This document shows, piece after piece, positions 23,174 through 33,599 of a stretch of 64,000 bases of DNA. Origin of the DNA: Eublepharis macularius (taxonomy: Eukaryota > Chordata > Lepidosauria > Squamata > Eublepharidae); NCBI RefSeq assembly GCF_028583425.1, contig NC_072800.1:3671001-3735000 (forward strand), read 5' to 3'. Every line of letters begins with the position of its first letter. Position 1 is the first letter of the stretch. The position numbers were made by a program, and so were the translations under genes. The notes beneath the pieces are model-generated. The model was not told the DNA's origin. It worked only from the letters and a program-made list of their open reading frames with translations, and made no database searches.

Positions 23174-23212
23174 ACAGAAAGACACAATATAAATGAAGTA
23201 CATAAATAATAG
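23174..23212 (+). mobile_element. tRNA-derived SINE, right part of the interrupted copy
   Basis: AGAAAGACACAATATAAATG and AAGTACATAAATAAT complete the SINE that starts at 22533. Confidence 0.7.
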
Positions 23213-23364
23213 ATACACAGTAACTGAAGATGGGAGGGACAGATAAAAGGTAGGTTGGTTGATGAGAAGGAAGCAAGGAAAGTTGAGGATGTGGGGGTTG
23301 ACAAGAGGAGGGTAATAATGTAGGGAAGGGGGGTAAACAGGGAGAAACGAGGTGCCTCCCGCAA

Positions 23365-23530
23365 GTCCTTTGAATCCCTGCACTGCCATGGAAGCTTGTT
23401 GGTTGAGCTTAGTGCAATCACATGCTCTCAGCCTAGCCTACCTTACAGGGTTATTGTGAGGATAAAATGAAGAAGGATGTATGCTATTTTGGATCCCCAT
23501 TGGAAGCAAAAAGTGAGGTATAAAATAATA
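23365..23530 (+). mobile_element. tRNA-derived SINE, second copy in a diverged tandem pair
   Basis: It has the words TTTGAATCCCTGC (B box), TCAGCCTAGCCTACCTTACA, GGGTTATTGTGAGGATAAAA and TTTGGATCCCCATTGG, then GTATAAAATAATAAGTAAA. The purine-rich sequence that follows (23530-23700) resembles the one before it (23200-23364). Confidence 0.65.
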
Positions 23531-24496
23531 AGTAAAGCTGAAGACGGGGGGGGGGAGTGGAAAAAAGGTTGCTTGATGAGTGGGAAGGAGAGAAGGAAGC
23601 AAGGAAAGATATGAAAGTTGTCAAGAGAAGAGAAAGAGGGTGTGAGGAAGGGAATACAGAAGGAAATTAAGTGATCCCTGTAAGTCCTTGCCGGCTTCAC
23701 CCCTTGGCTCTCTCATATCTCATTACCCCCTCGGCCTGTTGTACATGGAGACCAGAGGAGTGTCTTCCCCACATTTCATGAACTAATAGCTTTCTAAACA
23801 CTATAGCAACTGTCCCCACTTTTTTTTAGATTCACAACTTTTCCTTTTTATTTCCCATATACCCAGGACTCTTCCTTTTATTTTGCTGAAATTTATCAGG
23901 GACAATTCAGTGCATGGGCGGTGCAGTCTCTGAGGATTTCTTCCAAAGTGAATGGAAAACAAAGATATTACAGACTGAAATATGTTTTGCCACTAGTTGC
24001 CCATCAAAGCAGACCGCCCTTCTCTTGACATGTAGCAGAAGGTTTGACAAGTCGCCGAATGGATTCTTTGAGTGGTACAATCACAGTGAATTTCTTCCAA
24101 ACTGGATAGAAAATAAAGGGACATAGAAATCTATGTTCCCTGTTGTAAGTGCTAGAAACAAAAATGAATGTAATAAGAGAAAATGAATAGGTGTAATATC
24201 CAGTGTAATGAAAACAAAAATGAAGTTTTCAAGACAAAAATGGAAAAATGCACCTCCCTTGAAGCTGCCTGTCTCCAACTGTGGACAGAGGAATGGGAGA
24301 ATTTTAGCAACGTCTTCTTCACGTCAGGCATAGTTGGCAGGAGCACAGAGATGGCTCTTCCAGCTGTCAGAACTCTTTTCTCCATTGCAGTTCCTGACTT
24401 TCAAAGTATTTTCCCAGAGAGGAATCAGCCAGGCATCCCTTTGGAACCATCTCCAAGAGGATGAGTTGCTGGCACTCCCCTATTGGGAGTAAAAAG

Positions 24497-24635
24497 TCCA
24501 GATGCATCTGACGAGGAGAGCTGTGGCTCCCGAAAGCTTATGCTACAATAAAGTTGGTTAGTCCTAAAGGTGCTGCTGGACTCTTTACTATTTTGCAACT
24601 ACAGACTTAACACGGCTAACTCATCTGGATCTCTT
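24497..24635 (-). repeat. Interspersed repeat, T family
   Basis: The reverse complement reads AGATCCAGATGAGTTAGCCG, GTGTTAAGTCTGTAGTTGC, GGTGCTGCTGGACTC...CATAAGCTTTCGGGAGCCAC and TCGTCAGATGCATCTGGAC. Both ends contain CCAGATG in inverted orientation. Confidence 0.8.
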
Positions 24636-24781
24636 GGCAGTAGATAGCCGGGCTTGGTGCTTCTAGTAGAGGAGGAAATGATACTAAATAAACCAAGAGA
24701 ATTTGGACCCTAAAGAAAATTTTCTAATAAACAAATAGTAATAATACTTTAGACAGTATACATAGCTGATGATTTTGCTGA

Positions 24782-25139
24782 GAGCCAAAACACACGTTAA
24801 GAAATACCTAGGTTCAGCACGTGTTCTCTTACCTCAAGGTTTGCTGGGATCTGTAGGCGTCCTGGAAGCTTAAAGTTTAGCATTTACAGAGCAGCAAAAA
24901 GGGAAAGGGAAATACAGGCGCCTGTATTTTAAGCTTTAAGCTTCCAGGACGCCTTTAAGCTTCCAGGACGCTTACAGATCCTTTAAGCTTCCAGGACTTT
25001 AAGCTTCCAGGACCCCTACAGATCTTTAAGCTTCCAGGACGCCTACTTTAAGCTTCCAGGACTCCTACAGATCCCGGCAAACCTTGAGGTAAGAGAACAC
25101 GTGCTGAACCTAGGTTTTTCTTAACGTGTGTTTTGGCTC
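24782..25139. mobile_element. Snap-back element, GAGCC family, with internal tandem repeats
   Basis: A 358-bp hairpin. The arms start GAGCCAAAACACACGTTAAG and end CTTAACGTGTGTTTTGGCTC and pair for about 90 bp. The interior of the right arm repeats TTTAAGCTTCCAGGAC about six times between 24945 and 25062. TGA flanks it on both sides (24779-24781 and 25140-25142). No coding capacity. Confidence 0.8.
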
Positions 25140-25211
25140 TGAGAGACACATTTGGAAGCATTTCTAGATCCCCAGCTGTGTCAGCCTGAGGCTTCCATAG
25201 CTGCACTGGCA

Positions 25212-25408
25212 CATTGAGCATATGAAGCTGCCTTATATCAGATTAGACCATTGGTCCATCCCGTTCAGTACTGTCTACTCAGACTGGCAGTGGCACTCTC
25301 AGGTCTGAGGTTAGAAGTCATTCACATCCCCCAATCCTTTCTAGAGGGGGATTGAACCTGGAGCCTTCTGCATGCCAAGCAGATACTCTGCGACTGAGCC
25401 ATAGCTCC
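25212..25408 (-). mobile_element. tRNA-derived SINE of a second family
   Basis: Read on the minus strand, the head TGGCTCAGTCGCAGAGTATC is a tRNA-like A-box region and GGTTCAATCCC a good B box. The body has TGAACGGGATGGACCAATGG and the end GAAGCTGCCTTATATCAGA (plus strand). The body and tail differ from the SINE at 11832. Confidence 0.8.
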
Positions 25409-25544
25409 TCCTCAGCATTCACTGACTTTCTGGACCATCTTTGTAGGGGGTCACTGAGGTCAGCAGTCCTTGGGATGCTGCCTGGAATTCCCAGGAAGCT
25501 GCTTGGAACTTAACCCATGCTGCTTCTCCTCCTTGGGTTGCCCG

Positions 25545-26140
25545 TCCTTGTTCGGCAAAGGACTTGTTTAGCCTGGAGAGGAGACGACTGAGAGGTGATA
25601 GGAGAACCATCTTCAAGTACTTGCAGGGCTGCAAGATAGAGGATGGGGCAAAGTTGTTTTCCATTGCCCCAGAAGGTCAGACCAGAACCAACGGCTTGAA
25701 ATTAAATCAAAAGAGCTTTCGGCTAAATCTTAGGAAGAACTTCCTGACAGTTAGAGCGGTCCCCCAGTGGAACAGGCTTCCTCGGGAGGTGGTGGGCTCT
25801 CCTTCTTTGGAGGTATTTAAGCAAAGGCAAGATGGCCATCTGACAGCAGTGCTGATTCTGTGAACCTGGGCAGAGCATGAGGGGGAGGGCAGAATGGGTT
25901 ACATAAGTGCTTAGTTCTTGTGCCCCTTCTTACATATCCATGGTAAGGCCAATCGCCCCCTTGGGTCAGGTAGCAATTTCCCCCCGGCCAGTTTGGCTAG
26001 GGATCCTGGAAGTGTTTTGCCATCTTCTGGGCATGGAGAAGGGGTCACTAGGGCAGTCGGGGAGGGGGGTAGGTAGTTGTGAATTTCCTGCATTGTGCAG
26101 GGGGCTGGACTAGATAACCCTAGAGGTACCTTCTGTCAGA
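25545..26140 (+). mobile_element. CR1-like LINE, C-terminal coding end and 3' UTR
   Basis: The frame 25564-25863 encodes FSLERRRLRGDRRTIFKYLQ near its start, then LRKNFLTVRAVPQWNRLP, REVVGSPSLEVFKQR, the well-known C-terminus of CR1 ORF2. It ends at a TGA at 25861. The 3' UTR runs to about 26140 with GCAGGGGGCTGGACTAGAT, the typical CR1 end region. The copy is 5'-truncated. The open frame covers only the last tenth or so of ORF2, so it cannot act alone. Confidence 0.88.
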
Positions 26141-26478
26141 TAAGCCCTGCACATCTGCCATGCCATTAATTGTATCTGCACTGCTGTTGTAAGGGGTCTC
26201 TGAGTAAGTGCAGAGTGAAGCTGTATTCTACTGTCCTATGACTAATGGCTTATCTTACAGGAAAGGTGTTTTCATTTTGAGTTCCTGCCAAGCTGCTGGG
26301 AATTTGACCTTGGAGAAGCTGAGCTCCCTTTTTCCTCCTCCCTTCTCCCCAGGCCTCTTCTCAGACCTTACCCACCAGAATTCCTCACAAACTGTTTCTC
26401 TGTTTGGGGTGAGTACTTCATCCTATAACTATCTGTATTCTATCACCTTTGGGCATTCCAGCCAATTCTACTCTCTGA

Positions 26479-26703
26479 GGGCCAAGCTACAAGAGACGAA
26501 TGACACTTGCCTGGCAAGTGAACAGACTCACCTGTATTCCTCCCTGTTCACTTGCCATTCACTTGCGCTCCACTTGATCAAGTGAATGGCAAGTGAACAG
26601 TTGATCAAGTGGAGCGCAAGTGAATGGCAAGTGAACAGGGAGGAATACACATGAGTCTGTTCACTCGCCAGGCAAGTGTCATTTGTCACTTGTAGCTTGG
26701 CTC
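26479..26703. mobile_element. Snap-back element, long near-perfect hairpin with TGA duplication
   Basis: A 225-bp palindrome: GGGCCAAGCTACAAGAGACG at the left pairs with the end CACTTGTAGCTTGGCTC, and pairing continues for about 100 bp per arm through TTCACTTGCCATTCACTTGC. TGA flanks it (26476-26478 and 26704-26706). The ends (GRGCCAAG) and duplication match the element at 24782. Confidence 0.8.
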
Positions 26704-26706
26704 TGA

Positions 26707-27309
26707 GCCACTTGATACTGGTATTAATCCTTAATAAAACATTTTAATTCTTTCACACAAGTGATGCAGTGAAGTGTTTGGGGAATTACCTGGCAAGACC
26801 TGACACCTTCCAACCCTATGATTCTAGGAAATGCTGGGTAATTTGGGGAGCAATGCCTGGGTTAGGGCAGGTTTGGAGGGTGTCATCACTTTCTCCATTC
26901 CCTGTAGGAATTCTCCCAATCTACAATCTGTATCCAGACCATGTCTATGGCCCCTCTATGGCCTTTACCATAGAGATTCAGGGTAATTCCTGGAGTGTCA
27001 CCATCAATGACATTTCCCATTTTTTCTTCCAATGCTTAAATTAGCAAAAATGGGGGTCTGACAGGGGGATGTTGCTTGCTGCCACCTGGCCAATGACAGC
27101 CTTAGACTCCCCCCCCCCCCCGCCCCATTTCTTCAATTACAATTACTGTGTTTCATCATAATGTTCATATGCGTAAAAGCTGGTTGCTGAGTGCTATCAT
27201 TTTCTCGCCTGCTGGTCATGAGTGTCTAAGAAATGGAACTCTAAAGGAACAAGTAGAGCTGCCTCAGGACAGCGTAACTTAACTGCAAAGTACCAGAAGG
27301 TCAAGGAGA
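26707..27309. other. Interval with no recognised gene
   Basis: A run of C at about 27110-27121; otherwise nothing recognised. Confidence 0.5.
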
Positions 27310-27425
27310 GGGAGCTCTGGCTCTCAAAAGCTGCGCATGCTCTGGAAATCTAGTTGGTCTTTAAGGTGCTGCTGCACCCAAATCTTGCTTTCCTACAACA
27401 GGCTAGCATAGCTACCCACCTGAAA
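27310..27425 (-). repeat. Interspersed repeat, T family
   Basis: It has GGAGCTCTGGCTCTCAAAAG, then TAGTTGGTCTTTAAGGTGCT and ends AGCATAGCTACCCACCTGAAA, the reverse of the family head. Confidence 0.7.
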
Positions 27426-27989
27426 CAACTCCCCCAAGGAAATGGGATCACCTGGAGCAGGGGACAGGCTTAGCCCACACAATGTGTCGTAGTATACTCT
27501 GTAAGCAAATAACTGCCACTCTTGTTTTTAAGACGCTGCTGCTGAGGACATTGTGGGGACGCAAAAAATTTGCTTCTTATTGTTGCCGTAATCTGTTGTT
27601 GGTCTTTGCTTCTGTCCCTCTTGGATCCATAGCCAGCCTGTGTTTGCTACTCACATGGGGCTCCTGAAAGGTGATTTCTGGGCCAATTGCAGAATAATGG
27701 AAGGCGAGACGGCAGAAGAGGCACGGGGCAAGCTAGAAAAGTGTCTGCTGAAAGCTTAGTAAGCACGAATGAACATCTGCTGGCACAAGGAAGCTCAGAG
27801 AGAAATCATCCCAGTCGCACGCTGAGACTCGTAGATGTTTGTTAAAGAGATTTTGGTTCTGTCCTGATGCTTCTGGGCTCCAGCGCCATGCCTTGGTTAT
27901 TTCCAGCAAAGGAGAGCCCACTGGCAGCAACCTCTAACTAAGGACGTTTTCTCATATAACACCCAACATCCCCATGAGGTAACTAAGCT

Positions 27990-28185
27990 GGTGTGGTATA
28001 GTGGTTAGTGTCAGACTGGGAAACCCAGCTTCAATTCCCTGCCCTGCCATGGAGGCTCACTGGGTGACCTCGGGCCAGTCACGCACTCTCAGCCTAACCT
28101 ACCTCACAGCATTGTTGTGAGGATGAAATAGAGGAGAGGAGAATGGTGCACCCTGCTTTGGGAAGAAAGGAAATAAATAAATCAA
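27990..28185 (+). mobile_element. tRNA-derived SINE
   Basis: A box TGGTATAGTGG (about 27995-28005); B-box region GCTTCAATTCC (about 28029-28039). The body words GGAGGCTCACTGGGTGACC and CAGCCTAACCTACCTCACAG, TTGTGAGGATGAAATAGAGG and a final AAATAAATAAATC follow. Confidence 0.8.
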
Positions 28186-28189
28186 CAAG

Positions 28190-29605
28190 CCATCTTGTAA
28201 CTGTCTTGAGCTTCCTTTCCTTTTTTGGAGGAGTTCTTTGGACCCAGGAATGTCCTCTGTCACTTCCACATGCAGTTAGGTGGCTTGGCTCTGAGCTTTT
28301 TGTCAGCCCCCTCCCCATCTCAGGCCAGAGAAAACCAAAGGCCTTTATTCTTGCTCTTCTCTTCCTCTGGGGCTGTAATATTCCATCCAATGTGTGCTTG
28401 GTGGTCAAATTTTGCTGCTCTCCGTTTTAAGTTTCCACTCCTTTTGTCACCCCAAGAACCCTCCCAGATGCTGGCCCATAATGGCCAGAGCCAGGCAAGC
28501 TCCATCTCACACTGAAACCAAGAACAGCCAGAAGGAAGTGCAGTGCCAGCCCAGAATGATGAAACCAGGTTCCTGTGGGAACGAAGCAAGCACCCCTGCC
28601 TCTGGGCTTGCCCTTGGCATCACAGGGTCATTTCTGGTCTGAAGATCTGTCCATTTAAGGCCATCAACTGATCCTCAAACCTAGTTATCAGATCTCCAAA
28701 GTAATGGGACAGATAGATCCTATCCTACCCATATGCTACCCCTCTAATCCCACCTTCCCTTTTTGGCTCCAGTTTGGAGTCTTCCTCCAGACTTTCTCTA
28801 CTGTTGGAGGAAGAGTCGTTTAACTTGGAGGAAGACTACTTGGAGGATGGTTGGATCCACACCATTACGATCCTATCAGAGCAATCTAGCCTTCACAGGT
28901 TAACCACTAAAGCTGGGACAATCTCCTGTCAAAAGCAGCAGGAGTTTCCATGACAGTTCCTGGTGAGGTCATATTTGAGCCCTTATAATTAATCACAAGA
29001 TCCACAATCTAATCACAAGAATGACTGTCACACACACTAACCCCGCTAACTAGTAGGATATGCAAGATAAACGTACACTCTGTAACAGGCCGTGTGTGTT
29101 TTGATCCCTCCCTGCCCTTGGTCTCCTCTCATCCCTTCTCTCTCTCCCTTGCTTCCCATGATCTCTCTCTTTATCACTTGCTCCATCTCCCACCACTCAG
29201 CCAGTCTGAGTCTTGGCTCTTTCCGGGAGATCCCAACCACTCTGCCCACACACCTTCTATCTCCTCAGTAATAGCTGTCCTCAGTAGGTGACCTATTGAA
29301 GTATCAGATTAAAAATCATTTTACAATACTTGTAATTTAATGAAAGCCAGTTCCTTTACAGCAAACCTCTATTCTCGCAATATCTTTTGCAGGCTATTGT
29401 GTTTTTCTAGTCTCCTGACCTTTTGAAACCTTAAAAAATTTAGTTTCTACACTGCCAGCTATTTACAGTTTCAGATGTTGGATTGGATCCAACCAGCTTT
29501 TTCACTCAGCTGTACCCAATTCTCCCTATGACAACCTCCTCCTCATACAGCTTTTGGACATGCAAGTCCCATGATTCCCAGCAATGTGCATCACTGTTTA
29601 TTTTC
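28190..29605. other. Interval with no recognised gene
   Basis: Overlapping open frames of 80-104 codons on both strands (28094-28642) have no domain and no splice context that I can support. Two TTGGAGGAAGA words repeat near 28805-28835. Confidence 0.4.
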
Positions 29606-29715
29606 AGGTGGGTAGCTATGTTGGTCTGTAGTAGAAGAGCAAGATTTGCGCCCAACGGCCCCTTCGAGACCAACTGGATTTCCAAGGTATGAGCTTTGTC
29701 TCTAAAAGCCTCGTT
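29606..29715 (+). repeat. Interspersed repeat, T family
   Basis: TTTCAGGTGGGTAGCTATGT, then TGGTCTGTAGTAGAAGAGCA, AGATTTGCGCCCAACGGCCC and GAGACCAACTGGATTTCC. Confidence 0.7.
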
Positions 29716-29984
29716 GGCCTCGAAGCGGCTGTTGGGCTGGAGTCTTGGTCATCGCTATCTAATGACTCTCAATTAGTTGAGTGCCTGGTGCCTGGTGCCT
29801 TAAATAGCAACTCAAGTCTCCTGGATTTCTGTATTCCAGCTTGTATATAGGAGAAGCATATCCGACAGATCTGTGATGGTTATAGAAATTTTGAGATCAG
29901 AACTTCTGACTCATCACTGGAGGATGCCCCAGAATGGCCTCCAGTTAGTACTAGAGAAAATTAAACAGCTTATAGATCAACTGA

Positions 29985-31510
29985 AAATCAGGGGAGGCCC
30001 CTAGTCTGGATGAAACTCACTGAGCTAATTAAATGAAATCCCAAGTGGTGGACCCCCTTACCCTCTTCTTTATTTACATGTATCAATAACTCTGGCAGAA
30101 GACCTGAAAACTGGGCTAACACAGTAACTATCCCAATCTATAAAAAGGGCAATAAGAAGGATCCTTCTAATTCAGAAGCTGTTTATTAGGCACCTTTGTA
30201 AGAAGCTGAGGATTTGGCTTGATGACACCAAAATTCAGGTTAAGAGCAAAATGGTTTCTGCCCAGGCCTCCCGGCTTTAGCACACGCTCTGGACTTAGCC
30301 CATCTGGCCGAGAAACACAGGCATCTAGTACAAGGGAAGCCATGTGTAGCTTTCACTGATCTTAAGCCAGCTTTTGGCTCCATTTCAAGGAAAGTTCTCT
30401 GGATAAAGTCAGCAAAACACACAGTGGAAAGGAGTTTGTTATACCCGATAATGTTTCTTTATTCAAACACCTCTGGTTCAAGTAATAAAGGGCTCCTTAC
30501 TAATTTAGTCTCAAGTTACAAGGCTGGGTACTTGCTCTTTTTGTTGTTGATGTTATTCAGCCTTTATTTAAGCAATCTGATGAGAATAGTGAAAAACCCT
30601 CCAACAGTCTGATTCTTATCCACCAAAATTAGCAATTTCTTCATGTACGCTAATGATACGGTAATTCTTTTATCAAATCAGATTTGGTCTTTCACAGGTA
30701 CCTAAGGAGTTTGCAAAGTATTGCAGGAATGGTTATTTGGAAAATAACAGCTACTAATTGCTTGCTTCTGCTTCTGCCTATCCCTGTCTCTAATTGTAGA
30801 CTATTATTATTTCTAATGCCAATAAAGGTAATTGATTGACTATTTGGAAAATAGTTACAATGAAACTAAAGTTAAAGTCTTCTCAAATAGCAGAGTTATG
30901 TTTAGATGGCTCTGCTGGAATAAGTACGGTTGGACATTTGGACATTGGATTTCACTGTTTTGGTAAACGGACAACACATCTGCAATATGCGCAGGTGAAA
31001 AACCTTCTCAAACAAGTACTCCATTCTATCATCGTAATGAAGGACGTTTTGCTTCCAGTTCATGTACACAGGGCCAAAGTGGTGCCTCAACTTCTTTATG
31101 AGTATCCTTTTTGCATGACGGATATAATTATAACATACAGAGGCTTGGTTATTTAGAGCTGTCCTGGAGGTACCTAAATGTGTAACTGTAGCAGTTATGA
31201 TGAGTCTCAAGGTGGAATTATGTTCATTATCAGGTGTTGCAAGAGTTCCATCCCCTAGATACTCCTTTTTAGCTTAAGAAGACGCATTTATGAGCAAATG
31301 ATACAGACAATTATATCTATCCTGGATTTATTTTTTTACAATAGGAGCAGGCCCAGGCATTGATCAACCAAAGGATTTGTGATCCAAATTGCCAGAAGAT
31401 GCATGTTGTGGCATATAGACCTTGAACTTTGGATCAAAACTTTGTAGTACTTAAAAAATGTACAAACTCTTTGAAAACCTTAAATGTATCAAAATATAGG
31501 AGAGCTTTTA
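29985..31510 (+). mobile_element. Decayed LINE reverse transcriptase, interrupted by a younger LINE tail
   Basis: Translating across many stops shows the RT domain in order. Finger-region words lie at about 30110-30150 (TVTIPIYKKGNKKDPS-like), a TDLKPAFGSI block (motif A region) at about 30355-30385, a cysteine- and hydrophobic-rich segment near 30520-30560, and the catalytic box read as YAND at 30646-30657, where canonical LINEs have YADD. After the insertion at 30747-30840, the thumb region continues (GHLDIGFHCFGK... HRAKVVPQLLYEYPF) to about 31150. Codons are heavily mutated, so the copy is inactive. The clade may be the same as the fragment at 8882. Confidence 0.7.
30747..30840 (+). mobile_element. 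94-bp LINE 3' tail inserted in the older LINE, with 13-bp duplication
   Basis: TATTTGGAAAATA occurs exactly at 30734-30746 and again at 30841-30853. Between them is a short segment ending in AATAAAGGTAATTGATTGAC, the tail type of the LINE at 8882-9625. A very short 5'-truncated insertion with a 13-bp duplication is what target-primed reverse transcription produces. Confidence 0.75.
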
Positions 31511-31599
31511 CATTTATTCACTGTAACATTTTGCCATCAGCAATCCTTGAGGGTCATGACAAGCAGATCTCTTCAGGTGAATGATTGTGTTCTTGTGAT

Positions 31600-32110
31600 G
31601 CTGAAGTGATAACATGTGTGGTTGTTGTTTCTGTAGTTAACTCTAGAGGAGTTGGAGATGAAGTAATTGTCCTACTCTTAGCCAGGGTACTTGGCTGTAC
31701 AGCAGAAGAGCTAATTACTCTTCTCCTTGCTCAGGAAAACGTACATAATACTGAAAGAGCTGGAATCTTTTTTTTTTAATGCAGCCATTTAGACTAGATC
31801 CTGGGTGCTGAAGTAATTCTATTAACCAAACATGTACAAATGCTATAATCTGTTTTAAGGACTGTATTTCTGAAAGGTCTATTGACTGTGCAATAAAGCA
31901 GACTCAGCTCTAGGGCTGGCCAGTGCCACCTGGGAGTGGCAGATCTGAGAAGTCAAGAGGGCACTGAGAGTTTCTCTAGACAACTGGTCGGTCACACCTA
32001 CCTGGCAAGGACTGTGAAGTGTAAGGAATGGTTTTGCAGTTTGGAAGGATTCCAGAAGAGTAAAAAGTTTGAGTTTTGCAGCTGGCTAGAACAAGCCTTG
32101 AGGGAAGGCA
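31600..32110. other. Interval with no recognised gene
   Basis: A T run at about 31767-31778; nothing else recognised. Confidence 0.45.
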
Positions 32111-32305
32111 GCCTGGTATGGCCTAATCGCGTCAGATCTCAGAAGCTAAGCAGGGTCAATACTTAGACTGCAGACCACCAAGGAACACTCTGCAGAGGAA
32201 GACAATGGCAAGCCCACCTCTGCTCCTCACACGCCTTGAAATTCCCTTGCTAAGGTTGCCATAAGTCAGTTGCACTTGATGGCACTTTATGCACACACAC
32301 AAATC
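32111..32305 (+). mobile_element. 5S rRNA-derived SINE
   Basis: The head GCCTAATCGCGTCAGATCTC, AGAAGCTAAGCAGGGTC follows the internal region of 5S rRNA (GATCTCGGAAGCTAAGCAGGGTC type). The body has GAAGACAATGGCAAGCCCAC and the tail TTGCCATAAGTCAGTTGCAC, TTGATGGCACTTTATG then a short CA repeat. Confidence 0.85.
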
Positions 32306-32317
32306 TGTACCGGGAGG

Positions 32318-32395
32318 GAAGGCAGCATGGTGTAGTCTGATCTCGTCAGATCTTGGTAACTAAGCAGGGTCAGAACTCGGAAACTAGAATTGGTA
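32318..32395 (+). mobile_element. 5S rRNA-derived SINE, truncated
   Basis: It has GGCAGCATGGTGTAGTCTGA, TCTCGTCAGATCTTGGTAAC and TAAGCAGGGTCAG; then the sequence changes to unrelated AT-rich DNA. Confidence 0.75.
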
Positions 32396-33110
32396 CTAAA
32401 ATTGATACATTACTTTGGATTGTATATCATATTGAATAATTAAATCCCTTGAAGACCAACACACAAAAACAGGGAGAAAGAAAGTCTATCACAAACTATT
32501 AATGCAATGCAAAATGTTAGATACTCTAGAAATTAACAAAATCCAGAAAGATTTATTATACATAAAACAAAGATACTAGTTTAACTCATCTAAGGCGCTA
32601 AAACTACTAGCACACAGAGTTAGAAAAAACATTCAGCAAACTACATAAACCTTATGTTCGATCAAAACAAAAAGTTACACTCAAAGTCAGCTGGCATCAA
32701 TAAGATATTTAGTGAATTTTATAGAGAGTTGTACACTTCAAGAAAACTTGTCAGGCAGGCAGGCTGCATCCCCTTTGGGTGACCCGGCTTCCTCAAAACC
32801 ACCTGTTTAAAAGAGAAGGAAATATTCGCTTTTCATCCAGCAACTTGGCTTTACTGATATTCTACTTACCTACTGGACATTTATTTATCTGAACTGTTCA
32901 TTGGACTCTGCATCTGTTGAACAATACGACCATAAGGACTGAAAATATTGCAACAGTGGCTTTGACTTATGATTTAAAGGACTGAAAATACTGTAGCAGC
33001 GGTTTGGACTTATCACTTGGGATACTTTGCCTATTGGATTTCTTATATGACTACAATATAAAATTGATACATTACTTTGGATTGTATAACATATTGAATT
33101 ATTAAGAGCA
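32396..33110 (+). repeat. Segment bounded by two about 45-bp direct repeats; possible Penelope-like 3' region
   Basis: AAAATTGATACATTACTTTG (with the following 25 bp) occurs at 32399-32443 and again at 33060-33105 with few changes. Near the right end a 45-50-bp unit, AAGGACTGAAAATATTGC..., is tandemly duplicated (32935-33020). The second copy of the direct repeat is followed by AAGAGCACTTCCCCCC. Direct repeats around a non-LTR element would fit the pseudo-LTRs of Penelope-like elements, but no coding part is visible. Confidence 0.4.
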
Positions 33111-33149
33111 CTTCCCCCCCCCCAAAAGGACTCAGATGGGAGAGACACT

Positions 33150-33228
33150 ACCACCTTTGCTTCTCTCTTGCCTTGCTAGAGTTGCCATAATTCAGTTGCA
33201 ACTTGATGGCACACCCTTTGGTAGAACA
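33150..33228 (+). mobile_element. 5S-SINE tail fragment
   Basis: CTTGCCTTGCTAGAGTTGCC and ATAATTCAGTTGCAACTTGA, TGGCACACC match the 3' half of the copy at 32111. Confidence 0.6.
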
Positions 33229-33334
33229 GGTCTTAGGGATTCATGTGTATGCCACGTGGGATGGCGGAGGAGATTAATTAATCTGTAAAGAGTAAGTCCT
33301 GCCTGTTTGGCAACTTGCATATTTGCAAAAATAC

Positions 33335-33591
33335 TGGGGGTGGGTTTCTGGGAAAAGAGGTGGTGGAACTCAGTGGGTTGCCCTTGGAGAAAATGGTCAC
33401 ATGGCTGGTGGCCCCGCCCCCTGATCTACAGACAGAGGGGAGTTTAGATTGCCCTCCGTGCCGCTGGGCGCGGAGGGCAATCTAAACTCCCCTCTGTCTG
33501 GAGATCAGGGGGCGAGGCCACCAGCCATGTGACCATTTTCAAGAGGTTCTGGAACTCCGTTCCACTGCATCCCAGCTGAAAAAAGGCCCTG
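33335..33591 (-). mobile_element. hAT-like non-autonomous element with 8-bp duplication
   Basis: It is 257 bp between exact copies of AAAAATAC (33327-33334 and 33592-33599). The right end AAAAAAGGCCCTG matches the family; the left end TGGGGGTGGGTTTCTGGG is mutated from CAGGGCTTTTTTTCTGGG. The interior inverted repeat around GCCGCTGGGCGC is nearly perfect for about 100 bp. Confidence 0.87.
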
Positions 33592-33599
33592 AAAAATAC

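Noticed and set aside
24945..25062. Regularly spaced short repeats resembling a CRISPR array
   Set aside because: The spacing is uneven, the units are part of a hairpin element, and the genome is eukaryotic.
32111..32305. Possible 5S rRNA gene
   Set aside because: Only the internal region resembles 5S rRNA, and it is fused to a SINE body and tail.
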